Positions 35,868-46,648 of a stretch of DNA of 64,000 bases are shown here, in pieces. Source of the DNA: Ursus arctos (lineage: Eukaryota; Chordata; Mammalia; Carnivora; Ursidae); assembly GCF_023065955.2 (NCBI RefSeq), contig NW_026622963.1:13585001-13649000 (forward strand), in the 5' to 3' direction. Under the pieces are notes generated by a model. The model had not been told where the DNA came from. It saw nothing but the letters and a program-made list of their open reading frames with translations, and did no database searches. The translations under genes and the position numbers were made by a program. Position 1 is the first letter of the stretch; every line of letters starts with the position of its first letter.

Positions 35868-36280
35868 CTCCGGAGCTCTGGTTTTCAGTCTGGTCGCACA
35901 CATTTGCAGCAACATGGACGGGGCTGGAGGAGATTATGCTAAGTGAAATAAGTCAAGCAGAGAAAAACAATTACCATATGGTTTCACTCATTTATGGAAC
36001 ATAAGAATTAGGAAGATCGGTAGGAGAAGGAAGGGAAGAATGAAGGGGGGGTAAACAGGAATGAACCATGAGAGACGATGAACTCTGGGAAACAAACTGA
36101 GGGCTTCAGAGGGGAGGAGGGGTGGGGATTGGGATAGGCCGGTGATGGGTATTAAGGAGGGCACATATTGCATGGAGCACTGGGTGTTATACGCAAATAA
36201 TGAATCGTGGAACACTACGTCAGAAACTAAGGATATACTGTATGGTGACTAACATAACGTAATAAAAAATTATTTTAAAA
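35868..36280 (+). mobile_element. Second young L1 3' end at the same target, with 5' filler
   Basis: L1 text is recognisable from about 35902 (TTGCAGCAACATGGACGGGG) to the AATAAAAAATTATTTTAAAA tail. The 34 bases before it (CTCCGGAGCTCTGGTTTTCA…) are not L1 text that I recognise. AGATTTATGGATGTCTT (35851-35867) and AGATGTATGGATGTCTT (36282-36298) form its target duplication, which includes the duplication of the first L1. Confidence 0.93.
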
Positions 36281-36620
36281 AAGATGTATGGATGTCTTTT
36301 CATGCCTTGATAGCTAATTGGATAGCTTTTTATCACTGAATAGTATCTCAGTGTATGGATATACTAGAATTTGTTTATTGTTCACCTACTAAAGGGCATT
36401 TTGTTGGCTTCCAGTTACTGGAAGGGATGAATAAATTATGAATAAAACTGTTATAAATGTACAAGTTTATATTATGCAGCTCTTTATGTGGGCACGAGTT
36501 TTCAAATCAGGGGAGTGAATAATTAGGAGCATGATTGCTGAGTTGTATCATGAGACTATGTTTAGCTTTGTAAAAACTTGCCAAACTGTCTTCCAAATGG
36601 TTTACAATTTTGCAAGTGTT

Positions 36621-37020
36621 GGTTTAAAAATATGCTTAACTTTTGTCATTTATATGGCAGGAATCTAAGTTTTGTCATCACCTGAGATCAAGGCATAAAA
36701 CATTAAGCTGTTTAGATTAAACGCCGAGATTTTAGAATTAAAGAGAAGCATGAATCAATAATTAACATATCATTCTTGGCTATGAATCTTAGGTATGTCA
36801 GTAACATTAATGTTATAAATGGAAAAATTTGCTATTATTTCCCTAAGACCCTGATGGTAGGGAGAATGACCAATTGAAAGGATCACAGTTTCATACATTA
36901 ATTTTCATTTATGGCCAGGAATGTTAATGTTAATATTATTATTTTGAAATTTTTCATTCAATATTTAAAACCTTTCTGAGATAAAAGGCCTAAATATGAA
37001 AGACTTTTAAAAATATTCTT
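36621..37020. other. Unassigned AT-rich, probably single-copy DNA
   Basis: No repeat recognised. Words such as GAATCAATAATTAACATATC and repeated TTAATGTTA are present. No open frame of note. Confidence 0.4.
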
Positions 37021-37225
37021 TCTCAATTGTATTAGTTAGCTTGGGCTGCTATAACAAAATACTATAGAGTAGGTGGGCTTAAACAACAGAAATTTGTTTC
37101 TCACAGTTCTAGAGGCTAGGAAGTCCAAGACAAAGGTTCCAGCTGATTTAGTTCCTGGTGAGGACTCTCTTCTTGGCTTGTAGATAGATGGCCACCTACT
37201 TACTGTGTCCTCAAATGGCTTTCTC
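37021..37225 (-). mobile_element. MST/MLT1-type MaLR LTR remnant
   Basis: GTTAGCTTGGGCTGCTATAACAAAATACTATAG, TTAAACAACAGAAATTTGTTTCTCACAG and TTCTAGAGGCTAGGAAGTCC are the reversed 3' half of a MaLR LTR, and it fades at ACTGTGTCCTCAAATGG. Confidence 0.88.
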
Positions 37226-37259
37226 CCTCGTCTTCAGCAGCCTTTCTTTCAGTTTGCCC

Positions 37260-37555
37260 AGCTACACACTAATTCCTGACTGACCTTTCTAAAGCACCCT
37301 CTGGTTGTCTCAGACTTAAACATCTGCTTACATCACTGCCCCGTTCAGAAGTATTTAAGGTTCTCTGGGGTTTGTTAGTTCCTTTAAAATGACAACTCTG
37401 TTGTGGCATTCATCACGTTATTCCTTTTTTCACATGCCCTTTTTCCTATTAGACTATAAACTTCTTAAGAGGAGAGACCATATTTTAAAAAATATTTTAA
37501 TACCTGATAATGTTTAGTATAGTAGATGTTTCGATAAACATTGAATTGATATTTT
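37260..37555 (+). mobile_element. L2 (LINE-2) 3' end
   Basis: CATCTGCTTACATCACTGCCCC, TTAGACTATAAACTTCTTAAG and the closing GATGTTTCGATAAACATTGAATTGA follow the L2 3' end (…AGACTGTAAGCTCCTTGAG…CAATAAATATTTGTTGAATGA). Confidence 0.65.
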
Positions 37556-37688
37556 CAGTCTTCCTTAGGAAATTAGATGTACACTTTTTTGGTTTTGGAA
37601 ATATGACTTCTGAATCATATTTCCTAATGTGTCATTTTATTAGAAGGTAAATTACTAGGAACTATCAGAATTAAAATATCAGTTATCT

Positions 37689-37884
37689 GGGGCGCCTGGG
37701 TGGCGCAGTCGTTAAGCATCTGCCTTCGGCTCAGGGCGTGATCCTGGTGCTCTGGGTTCGAGCCCCACATCAGGCTCCTCCGCTAGGAGCCTGCTTCTTC
37801 CTCTCCCACTCCCCCTGCTTGTGCTCCCTCTCTCACGGGCTGTCTCTCTCTCTGTCTAATAAATAAATAAAAAATTAAAAAAAA
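37689..37884 (+). mobile_element. Can-SINE, young type
   Basis: Complete, from GGGGCGCCTGGGTGGCGCAG to an AATAAATAAATAAAAAATTAAA tail. ATCAGTTATCT is duplicated at 37678-37688 and 37885-37895. Confidence 0.96.
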
Positions 37885-37895
37885 ATCAGTTATCT

Positions 37896-38737
37896 ATACA
37901 TATGTATACACATATGTATCTTACATCAAGTATGTAAAAGTTCAGTGCCCTACTTAAAAGGATCCCCAAAATTCACATATAGACTGTTCCTTCTTGAGGC
38001 TCACATCCTGAATGAGGATACTGGTCATATATGCAAGCAAAGAAAGCTAAAAGTATGGACAGGATAGCATAAGTTTGAAGTTAATAGTCAAGGCAATGAG
38101 ACACTAGGAATGAGAAGCCTGGTGGAATCTCTGTGGCCTGAACTTGCAGGCTTGATTTTGGGATGAACTTGGAGGATGACTATGGTTACATAAATGGTGA
38201 GTAAAGGGAAGAACTTTGCAAGTGAGGGCCTCACCTGAGAAGAGACTGGGGGCAGAAGGCCTGAACTGTCCTGGGTGATGGATCCATCCTGTTGATTGTT
38301 GCCATGGAAACTTGGTGCAGACTACCTTTACAAGGATTGTGGTACAGCAACTAGCCTTGAAATACAGAGCTGTCTCCATCTGGAGCAAAAGCCAGGGACG
38401 CTCACTGTCCCCTGTAATAGATTTGAGTTCCCTATGCTTTGAATGTCTCTCCTGACATGACTCCCTGCCCGTGTAGGTGTCGCCTGACCCCTTTGAATTG
38501 CCCTATGGGAACCGAGGCTCTGGGAACTGGCTGCAGACAGGCTAATGCTCAGGATGCCTCCTGGGCTATGAGTAGCAAGTCCCTTTGTCTAGCCCTTGGG
38601 TCTAGCCTGTGTCTTCTGGCAGCCTCCATGAGGGGCGGGTAGGCATGCTGTTCACTTTTATGTCATTCAAAGATCACCATCAGCAGATTTCGCAAAGAGA
38701 CGCGTCTTCAAGTGGGAAATTTGAGGAGAATGCTTTT
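37896..38737. other. Unassigned DNA
   Basis: Possibly very old L2 near 37990-38110, otherwise unrecognised. 38400-38640 is GC-richer with small overlapping frames. No exon is supported. Confidence 0.4.
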
Positions 38738-38990
38738 TTAAATAATTTTTTATTATGTTATGTTAGTCACCGTACAGTATATCCTTAGTTTTTGATGTAT
38801 TGTTCCATGATTCATTATTTGTGTATAACACCCAGTGCACCATGCAATACATGCCCTCCTTAATACCCATCACGGCTTAACCCATTCCCCCACCCCCTCC
38901 CCTCTGAAGCCCTCAGTTTGTTTCCCAGAGTCTCTCATGGTTCATTTCCCCTTCTGTTTACCCCCCCCTTCATTCTTCCCTTCCTTTTTT
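38738..38990 (-). mobile_element. Young L1 3' end, strongly 5'-truncated
   Basis: TTATGTTAGTCACCGTACAG, TGTGTATAACACCCAGTGCA and the C-rich block down to TTTACCCCCCCCTTCATTC are the reversed L1 3' UTR. I could not read a clear target duplication. Confidence 0.92.
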
Positions 38991-39186
38991 TACAAGAAGT
39001 GTCTACGTGGGAAAATTCAATAAGCTGGAGGGCATCACCATCCTTAGGCCAGAAGGCACAAGGGAGGGATAAGTTATGGGAACCTGGAGAAGGAGGCAGA
39101 TTACAGCTGGCCAATGAGTGCTCTTCCTTGACAAACTTCCCAAAATAGCTGGGACCTTGCTCACAGTGTACATACTATGTAAACAT

Positions 39187-39254
39187 GTATATATACACAC
39201 ATACATGAATACAGAAACATGTACATGTTTGCATATGTATGTGTGTATACATAC
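39187..39254. repeat. 68-bp imperfect palindrome (cruciform candidate)
   Basis: Arms of 20 bp at 39187-39206 and 39235-39254 are reverse complements except at one base (GTATATATACACACATACAT against ATGTATGTGTGTATACATAC). Between them lies a perfect 16-bp palindrome, AAACATGTACATGTTT, at 39215-39230. It sits in CA/TA-rich DNA. Confidence 0.9.
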
Positions 39255-39289
39255 ATTTTGCACATATATATTTCTTTTTAAAAGATTAA

Positions 39290-39740
39290 AAATGAGAGCA
39301 TAGTGTATACACTATTCTGCAGCACCTTGTTTGTTTTTTCACATAACAATAAAGCTTAAAAGACAGTTCCCATTAGAATTCATATAACTCTCCTGCTCTT
39401 TAATGTTGTTTTGTATTCTATTATGTGATGGATCGTTATTTACTTTATGTGTTGTCTGTTGGTGGACATGTTTTTCTAGATTTTGTTAGCCTGTTATAGA
39501 TGCCTTTGGGACATGTACATGTCTCTAGAATGCAGTCTTACAAGTTGAATGCTAGGGTAAGTGTTCTTCGTTATTAATAATTTGCTGGGTTTTGCCAAAT
39601 TGCCCTCTCAATAAGTTATACTAATTTACCTCATCCACAAGTATGAGGATGCTTATTTTCTAAACCTTTACCAATATTGTATGCTATCTTTTTATCTTTG
39701 CCAATTTAATGCGTAAAAAATGTCATCTCATTGTATAATC
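39290..39740 (-). mobile_element. Ancient L1 (L1ME-like) 3' region
   Basis: The phrases are CTATTCTGCAGCACCTTGTTTG, GTGGACATGTTTTTCTAGAT, GCTGGGTTTTGCCAAATTGCC, CACAAGTATGAGGATGC and TTGCCAATTTAATG. They follow the reversed L1ME-type 3' end in order. It is strongly diverged. Confidence 0.75.
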
Positions 39741-41178
39741 CCTTAGTTTAAGCACTGCTTTGGGGGAGTTTATTTGCTTTGTACGTGTATTTTCTGGGCA
39801 CAGCCATCATGAGGCATTTCCTGCAAGCTGTGTCCCATGCTCCTGATGCATGCCAGGAAAGTCCAGCTGTTGGGTGAGTCTCCTAGCTGCAGTGCTCACA
39901 GATTTCACCGTGGGCTGAGGCATTTGAGCAAATTGAAAGAGTCCCCCTCCCCCCATTCATTCAGTTAAAATTATTTCCTTAAATATTTCAGTATTTTATT
40001 CTGTGGTATCTTACTTGGATTGCTGGCTGGAGGTCAATCTTTCCCGTCTCTCCCTGCCACATTAGTAGCCAGAAGGCACAGCAAAAGCCCTGTTCCAGGG
40101 GGTGGAGTTTCCCTGGGCATACTGGACACTCCTTTTGCAATGCCCACAATCCTTTCCTCATTTATCTGTGGGACAAAGCCACATTTTAGTTTTAATATGA
40201 ACACACCTGTACTTAGTATAATAACACAATCATCTTAAAGATGAATTGAACCAATCTTACCTCATGTTTTAAAATTTATATTTGTTTTTGTTTTTCAGCT
40301 TTTCCTTGAATAATCAATGGATGATTGTAGGCTTTTTAGTAATAGTGTTATTATCCTAAATATGTCAAATATTCTACATCAGCTTCATCCGTCTTTTTGT
40401 CAGTAGGCATCATCATACATCTTAAACATTTCTTAATCATTCTCTATTTATTGCTGTACATTTTATATATTCTGCAGTCTTTTTCACCACTTTTCCATGC
40501 TTATTTAATATTCCATTCCTCTCCACTGATAAGATCTTTCTTATGTTCCTCTCGCTTAGTTGGTTTTTTTTTTCTTTTCAAAGTAAACTGATTTTCTCCT
40601 ATGTTCATCTTTTATGTATAGATTTTAAAAGATGCAACACACTGTTGCTTCCTCAGCTCTGGTTTAAGAGGTTTCTTTATCATCTTTTATCAGTGCTTTC
40701 TGATGATACCCTGGATTTGTTATTTCCAGGCTTTTGAGCATGAAATGTGTGTGAGAAGTCTCTTTCTTCTACATCATGAAGTTCAGTGTACCCCAATGTA
40801 ATTACAAATCTTAGTGATCTGATAGACACATCTTCCTCATGGAAAAGCTTTGAAAGAAGAAGATGAAATAATCCCCTTTAATGAGCTCATGTACCTTGCA
40901 TATCTGATGGTTTCTATTCTCTTATTTCCATTTTTCAAATAAAGGTTTGTTGGGATCTGGAGGACTCAGGACATTTTCTGCAATTTCTGTGTTACTTGAG
41001 CCTGACTAAAGAGTGCTGTCTTAGGTTGTGCATGTAAGTGTGTGTATACTGGGTGTGGGAAGGAAGGTAAAGAAGTCCTTGGAAGTGGCTTCAACCCCTG
41101 CTGAGCTCAGAAGATGCAAGGTGGGAGCAGGGGAGGAGGGCCCTTCCCATTTGGCTGGGACCCTGGAAAGATGTTGAC
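39741..41178. other. Unassigned DNA
   Basis: No repeat is confidently placed. 40250-40740 is AT-rich and could be old L1. 40741-41178 looks single-copy. No open frame of note. Confidence 0.4.
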
Positions 41179-41185
41179 CCCATAC

Positions 41186-41407
41186 TTTTTTTTTTTTTTA
41201 ATTTTATTTATTTATTTGAGAGAAAGAGAGAGAGAGAGAATGAGCAGGGGGAGAGGGCAGAGGGAGAGAGAGAGAGAAACAGACTCCTCACTGAGAGGGA
41301 GCAGGGAACTCCATGCAGGGCTCTAGGCAGGGCTCCATTCCACAACCCTGAGATCATGACCTGAGCTAAAGTCAAATGCTTAGCTGATTGAGTCACCCAG
41401 GTGCCCC
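41186..41407 (-). mobile_element. Can-SINE, older type
   Basis: T-run, ATTTTATTTATTTATTTGAGAG tail, (GA)n-rich body and the ACCCAGGTGCCCC head. CCATACTT recurs at each side (41180-41187 and 41413-41420). The body holds a small internal duplication (CAGGGCTCTAGGCAGGGCTC). Confidence 0.93.
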
Positions 41408-42799
41408 TGGAACCATACTTCCTATCCAGATGTGGGGAGAGCTGGGCAAGGGACTCTGCCCTCTGCTTTCACATTCCTGTGGCAAAGCCAGCACCTTCTC
41501 TTTCCCCTCTTCAGAGAAACATTTGCTTCTCAGCAGAGCCGCCTGCTGACCCTTGGAGCCCAAAATTGTTTTTATGCCCCTAGTGTGGGGCCAGAGCACT
41601 GGCTGGGACCATGACTGGAGTGGGACAGGGACCCCCGAGCACCTGTAGTGGATGTGTGGGAAAAAAGTGTTTTGGAGAGAGGTATTTTTATGACGAGGAG
41701 CAGTTGTAGATGGGCTGGGGTGACTACCAGGCATGTATTAATGAGGGCCTTGGCAAAGCAAAATACAGGCAGGGATGGCCTTGCGTGTTTTACCTCTAGT
41801 TAACTAGACAGTTACAATTAGAAAGTCACAGTAGGAGAGACAGATGCTATTTAATTGGGATGGTGCTTACCTAGAGCATTCTTTACATCAAACATTTCTT
41901 CCCTCCTCTAAGTATAAAAGGGTTTACTCTTTTGTTCTTATTGGAATTGGATATTGTCTGACACTTTAGAAGAAGAAAAACAAGCTGACAGTTTTAGATC
42001 CTGAACTGGGAAATGAACAGTAACTTCACTAAAGTGGCAGTGCCATGGGCAAATATGCAGTTTATCTTATAATTGTCTTTAATCTTTCTTAATGAATTTT
42101 TTTAAGTTTTATTCTTCTTCTTATCAGTACTGAAACCTGTCATGAAATTCTTTCCAGCCGAAGTGCCGCCACTCTGTTACATTATATCGTGATCAGTTTA
42201 AGTGAGATTAATGAGGGAAACAATGGCATTTTCTTACCTTCACATTACATAACAGATGCAAGTCTCTTCTTTTTGCCAGGAACTTAACAGGAGAAAATAT
42301 TTTCTCTCAAGAATTTTTCTTTTGGAAATTCCCTATAATTTTATAATTGAATAATAATTGAATACTTAAAGTCTAGATGTATATTATTCTATATATAGTT
42401 GATAAAATGAATTTGGGTATTTCTATGGGCAGAAGGTTGTGGTGGATTTTGATGAATGAAGACTTTCATCCAGAAATTCGCCTGACTGTTGGTGGGTCTT
42501 TACTCCAACATCTATCTCATGGTTGAGTCATCAACTTCATTATACATGTAATATCACTTAATAAAAATGCTCAACATGTTGTGAAAATTATTTATGGGAT
42601 TATTTATGGAATGCCCCAATCCCACTTTAAGATCATTTTTATAAAGTGGTTTTGAGTAAAAATGAAGTGATCCTACACCTGTTTAATCATTGTCAAACCC
42701 TCTGGCAGGGTCAGTGCAGGGGCAAAAGGCTAACATCTGTGGAGGCCTCCTGCACCTGGCATGGGGCTTGGCAATTGGCATTTGGTGCCCTTTCTTATT
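41408..42799. other. Single-copy DNA, candidate conserved block at 41760-42330
   Basis: No repeats recognised. 41760-42330 has balanced composition with phrases such as GAAGTGCCGCCACTCTGTTAC and AAGTGAGATTAATGAGGGAAAC that look unique. No open frame longer than about 60 codons runs through it. No known element is claimed. Confidence 0.4.
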
Positions 42800-42930
42800 T
42801 GGTCACCATGTCATCTAGATGGCCAGGCCTTATTAGTTTTATTTTATAGGTAATGAACTGACAGGATTTCTGTGACTTGATCATGATACAAAGCTACATC
42901 ATCCTATATTGCTCAAGAGACTTGGTGCTG
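42800..42930 (-). mobile_element. Possible MIR remnant
   Basis: TTTATAGGTAATGAACTGAC followed by TGTGACTTGATCATGATACAAAGCTACATC resembles reversed MIR (TTTACAGATGAGGAAACTGAGG…GTGACTTGCCCAAGGTCACACAGC). The match is weak. Confidence 0.4.
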
Positions 42931-44033
42931 TCAACCCCAGACACACAGTTGTTCTATTTCCCTACATATAGAGAGAAAAGATGAGCTTTTATCATGGTAT
43001 TTCAAGACTTTGAAACAACACTAAGCCATTTTCTTTTCTTGATTGACTTATAAATTGAAAAAAAAATCAATGGGTCTGAGTTTCCTAAACTTCAAATGTT
43101 GATAACTTTTTGAATTAGAATAGTTCTACTGAAATGGGAAGCAATAGGAAAGGGAGGGGAAATGTCATCATTGTCAAAATGAATGAAACACTCCAGAACA
43201 GTGAGATTCAGCATTACCCAAAATGGAAGTTATAAGAAACTGAAGAAATCTGGGAAATTGGAAGATAGGAGGAAAGGCCTGCATGGGCAAGAGTAGGTTC
43301 ATGTGAAGCATAAAGAGGGCCAAGAGGAAGGAACTGGGAGGTTGAGGATCCTGGAGGAAGCTGGAGCAAGCAAATGATGCAGAGGACACCTGGTTGTTCT
43401 CCCAGAGGTGACAGTGAGAGCTAGATGGAGAGACAAGAGCACTGAAGTGAAGAGGGTCCATTCAGTCCAGGAGAGAGAAGGTCTAGAAGATACTGAGAAA
43501 GGCGCAGGACATTTATTATCCTGGAACATGACAGATGCAAGCCCAGTCTGGGTTTGGAGTAACACTCCATCTGGACTCCTCACTCATGACTTCCCACCAA
43601 TCCCACCTCCAGTTTGCTACTCCAGACCCTATTTTCTAAGGCCCATCCTCCCTGATGCCCTGTTGCCCCAAACACACAACTTACCACCTCCCCTTCCTTT
43701 AGGGCATGTCCTCCCCTTTTTGGTTAATATGGTACATTTTCCTAAATACTCAGGCCAGAAACCTGAGTCATCGAATGTCAATGTTGTACTGAAATTTATA
43801 GATCATTCTCCAATCCTCACTCAAAACTATGCACCATTTCCCAATTTCATATGTCCTCCAACTCCTAAAAATGCCTATTTTGGGTTTAGTTCTACAATTG
43901 GACAATCTTCATAAGGAAGTGGATTCTGCCTCCAGTGATCTTTTCTCTTGCTTTCTACTAATAGGTCCTAGTGCAGTATTCTCAGCCCAAAGGGAAAGTG
44001 GTTTTAACTTCTTCCCCTGGTCAGTGACTTGGT
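42931..44033. other. Unassigned DNA
   Basis: No repeat placed with confidence. 43560-43800 has faint L2-like wording. The 168-aa plus-strand frame at 43408-43914 overlaps a 150-aa frame that begins at 43829 and runs into an LTR, and neither shows a recognisable domain. Confidence 0.4.
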
Positions 44034-44375
44034 CATTTCAGTCTACTGTAACAAACTACCACAGATTGGTTGGCTTGTACACAATAGACATTTATTTCTC
44101 ACAGCTTGGAAGGCTGAAGTCTGAGATCAGGGTTCCAGCATGGTCAGGTTCTCTTCCAGGTCTCAGATTACTGACTTCTCAATGTGTCCTCACATGGTGG
44201 AAAGAGGGCAAGAGAACACTCTGGGGTCCCCTTTATAAGAGCACTAATCCTACTCATGAAGGTTCCACCCTCATGACCTAATTTCCTTCCAAAGGCCTCA
44301 CCTCCAAATACCTTCAAATTGGGGGTTATGACTTAATGTATGGATTTGGGGAGACACAAACATTTAGCCTATAGC
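44034..44375 (-). mobile_element. MaLR LTR (MST/MLT1-like), near complete
   Basis: The reversed LTR is readable end to end: TTTATTTCTCACAGCTTGGAAGGC, ATGTGTCCTCACATGGTGG, GGGGTCCCCTTTATAAGAGCACTAATCC, CCACCCTCATGACCTAATT, CAAAGGCCTCACCTCC and GGAGACACAAACATTTAG. It is a solo LTR without internal sequence. Confidence 0.9.
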
Positions 44376-45200
44376 AAATAGCCAATCCCTGCCCTGAGAT
44401 TTCCATCTCCACCTACAATCCTTGGGTGATAGTCACATCCTTGCCTATCCTATCTGAGTCTGTGTGATTCTTCCATTTCCTCTGTAAAGTGTGGGCTTGC
44501 CAGAGCAGAAAGGAACCATTTCCTCCTTGTTTTATAGTCTATCCCTCCATTCATGAAGCCTGATTCTTCATTAACCCCCATGTGGAATGAGGAGAAAGGG
44601 ATGTCTGCTGGGGCAAAGGACTGGGCAAGTGTTTGAATTCCGTTTCCTTTGCCTACTATGTCTGCTGGTACAGACAGGTGCGAAGCAATTACCTAAGTGA
44701 GTTAAGAAAACCAATTCCCTTTGCTTTCTTATTACTTCCATCATCAGGGGAGGCTCCTTCATCCTATCCCCAGACAGCTCGCATTTCCCTTTATTGGGTA
44801 GACAAGCTCTAAATCTGCTCTTTTGAGTGAAGGGGTACTGACAAAGCATGAATTGGAGACTTACATCGAAATAAGTGGCAGAGCTGTGGATTTATTGCTT
44901 GGCCTTTTTCACTCTCCTGAAGGAAATGGGCTTTAATAATAATCTCTCATATAAAAAAAAGATATTCTCAGGAAAGAAAATCACTCATGGCATCCAACTT
45001 ACTGAAGTACTCTCTAGAGGAAAGTTTTCAAATGTTCCTTTAATCTGGTTAAATAAGCTAGGTGCTAGGACATGAAGCAAGGTTCTCCTTGTAAGGGAAG
45101 TATTTGCGGTCCACAGGAGGAGGTCTGTGAGTTCCCTGAGGGCAGGACTCTATTTTCTTATTCCTCACTGCATGAGCATTGGCAGCATTTATCACTGCAT
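44376..45200. other. Unassigned DNA
   Basis: Ordinary composition with overlapping frames of 60-93 aa and nothing recognised. A faint L2 end (GAGGGCAGGACTC) lies near 45138. Confidence 0.4.
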
Positions 45201-45204
45201 GAAT

Positions 45205-45300
45205 TCACATGTGCATGTATGTGTATATGCATGTGTGTGTATATGTGCGTCCACACATATGTGTACAAGTGTACACACAAGTGTACAAGTGTACATACTC
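45205..45300. repeat. TG/CA-rich simple sequence with repeated GTGTAC words
   Basis: Alternating TGTGTATATGCATGTGTGTG followed by repeated ACAAGTGTACA and GTGTACACAC palindromic words. Confidence 0.88.
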
Positions 45301-45317
45301 ATCTACATTTCCGGGTA

Positions 45318-45900
45318 GTGACAAGTGATAATGAAGAAAATAAGTCACAGTGAGGTGCTTGAAAGTGCCTGGTGGAGATTGGACTGGGGCTCCTTTTGAG
45401 GAGTGGGTCAGCAAAGACTCTCTGAGATGCCATTTGTTCTGAGAGAAGTGAGGGTAAGTCAGCTGATGCATGGGGGGTAAGGACTGGGTAGACGAGCCCT
45501 CAGTGGAAAGGCCCTGCAACATGGGGGCTAGGGAGCAGCTCAGGGCAGACAGAACCTTGCAGACCTGGTCAGGAACTTTGGCATCATTTCTGTATTACAG
45601 GAAACCATCAGAAGGGTTTGGGCAGCATGTGGTCTGATCAGATTCTCATTTGCCAGTATCATTATGGCTGCTCTATAGATGGACAGAGTGGCAACCAGAG
45701 CCAGTTAGGGTGATCCAGTTGTCTAGACTGGGAATGCTGGTGGTTTGGACTGGAGAAGGCATGGGCTGGGTGTGACCTGGAACATATGTTCCTGGTAGGA
45801 CTGAAGGGATTTGCTAATGTGTCAGATGAGGTGTTTGAGGGCTGGACAGCAATCATGGAAGATTTCCAGGTCTGGTCTGGGCCATTCTGGATGAGGGTAG
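45318..45900 (-). mobile_element. L2 (LINE-2) remnant
   Basis: GACAAGTGATAATGAAGAAAATAAG, TGGAAAGGCCCTGCAAC, CAGACCTGGTCAGGAACTTTGG, AGAAGGGTTTGGGCAGCATG, TGATCAGATTCTCATTTG and GGAATGCTGGTGGTTTGGAC keep the order of reversed L2. It is non-coding and strongly diverged. Confidence 0.7.
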
Positions 45901-46045
45901 GAACCCAGACTGAAGCACAAGTATGAAGAAGCTGGTGAAACAGCCAGTCAGGCTTAGTGACACACGCCTTGTTTGCTACCTATCAGCTTTTATTAAGGCA
46001 GCCAGACATCCTCTCCAAAGTCTGGACCACCACTGTCGTGAAAAC

Positions 46046-46115
46046 TTTTTTTTTTTTTTTTTTTTTTTTGGTAGCAAACACCATCTTTCCTATGGAACAG
46101 ACTTTTTCTTTCATT

Positions 46116-46151
<36 letters not shown>
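46046..46151. repeat. Two long T-runs separated by ~49 bp
   Basis: T24 at 46046-46069 and a T-run of over 30 at about 46119-46151 enclose a short non-repetitive stretch (GGTAGCAAACACCATCTTTC…). They lie just left of the minus-strand L1 tail at 46170. Phe-rich open frames across here are artefacts. Confidence 0.9.
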
Positions 46152-46152
<1 letters not shown>

Positions 46153-46169
46153 GTGCAGGAGGGGAGGAG

Positions 46170-46608
46170 GGTTTTATTTGTTTTATTTTTTTAAAATTCT
46201 GTTTAAATTCAATTTATTTAACATATAGTATATTATTGGTTTCAGGGGTAGAATTTAGTGATTCATCAGTTTCCTGTAACACCCGGTGCTCATTACATCC
46301 AGTGCCCTCCTTAATGCCCACCACTCAGTTACCCCATCCCCTCCCACCTCCCCTCCAGCAACCCTCAATTTGTTTCTTATAGTTGAAGCTCTTATGGATT
46401 GTCTCCCTCTCTGTTTTTATCTTATTTAATTTTCCTTTCCACTATGTTCATCTGTTTTGTTTTTTAAATTCCACATATGAGTGAAATCATATGGTATTTG
46501 TCTTTCTCTGACTGACTTATTTCACTTGGCATAATACTCTCTATCTAGTTTCATCCACATCACTGGATGGCAAGATTTCATTCTTTTTGATGGCTGAATA
46601 ATATTCCA

Positions 46609-46648
<40 letters not shown>

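Larger units (their letters stand above)
33470..36620 (-). mobile_element. Ancient L1 (L1MC/ME-like) 3' UTR and ORF2 end, host of three insertions
   Basis: From about 33620 the text follows the long 3' UTR of an old L1 read backwards (TTCCAGGATCCCATCAAGG, AGTTATCATATCTCCTAAG, CATTGGGACCTCTTTCTGTTGG, AGTGAGCCCTGTTTATT, ATACTGGGATGTCATTGATT). After 36281 come the ORF2 end and UTR phrases ATGTCTTTTCATGCC, CACCTACTAAAGGGCATTTTG and GCCAAACTGTCTTCC. It hosts a SINE (33897-34091) and two plus-strand L1s (35473-35848, 35868-36280). 33484-33619 is unassigned. Confidence 0.75.

Noticed and set aside
43408..44281. Frames of 168 and 150 codons
   Set aside because: Neither shows a known motif, they overlap each other in different registers, and the second runs into an MaLR LTR.
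44034..44375. DNA transposon candidate
   Set aside because: The phrase order is that of a MaLR LTR read backwards, so the transposon reading was dropped.
45957..46382. 141-codon Phe-rich frame
   Set aside because: It is open because it reads through two long poly(T) tracts and an L1 tail.
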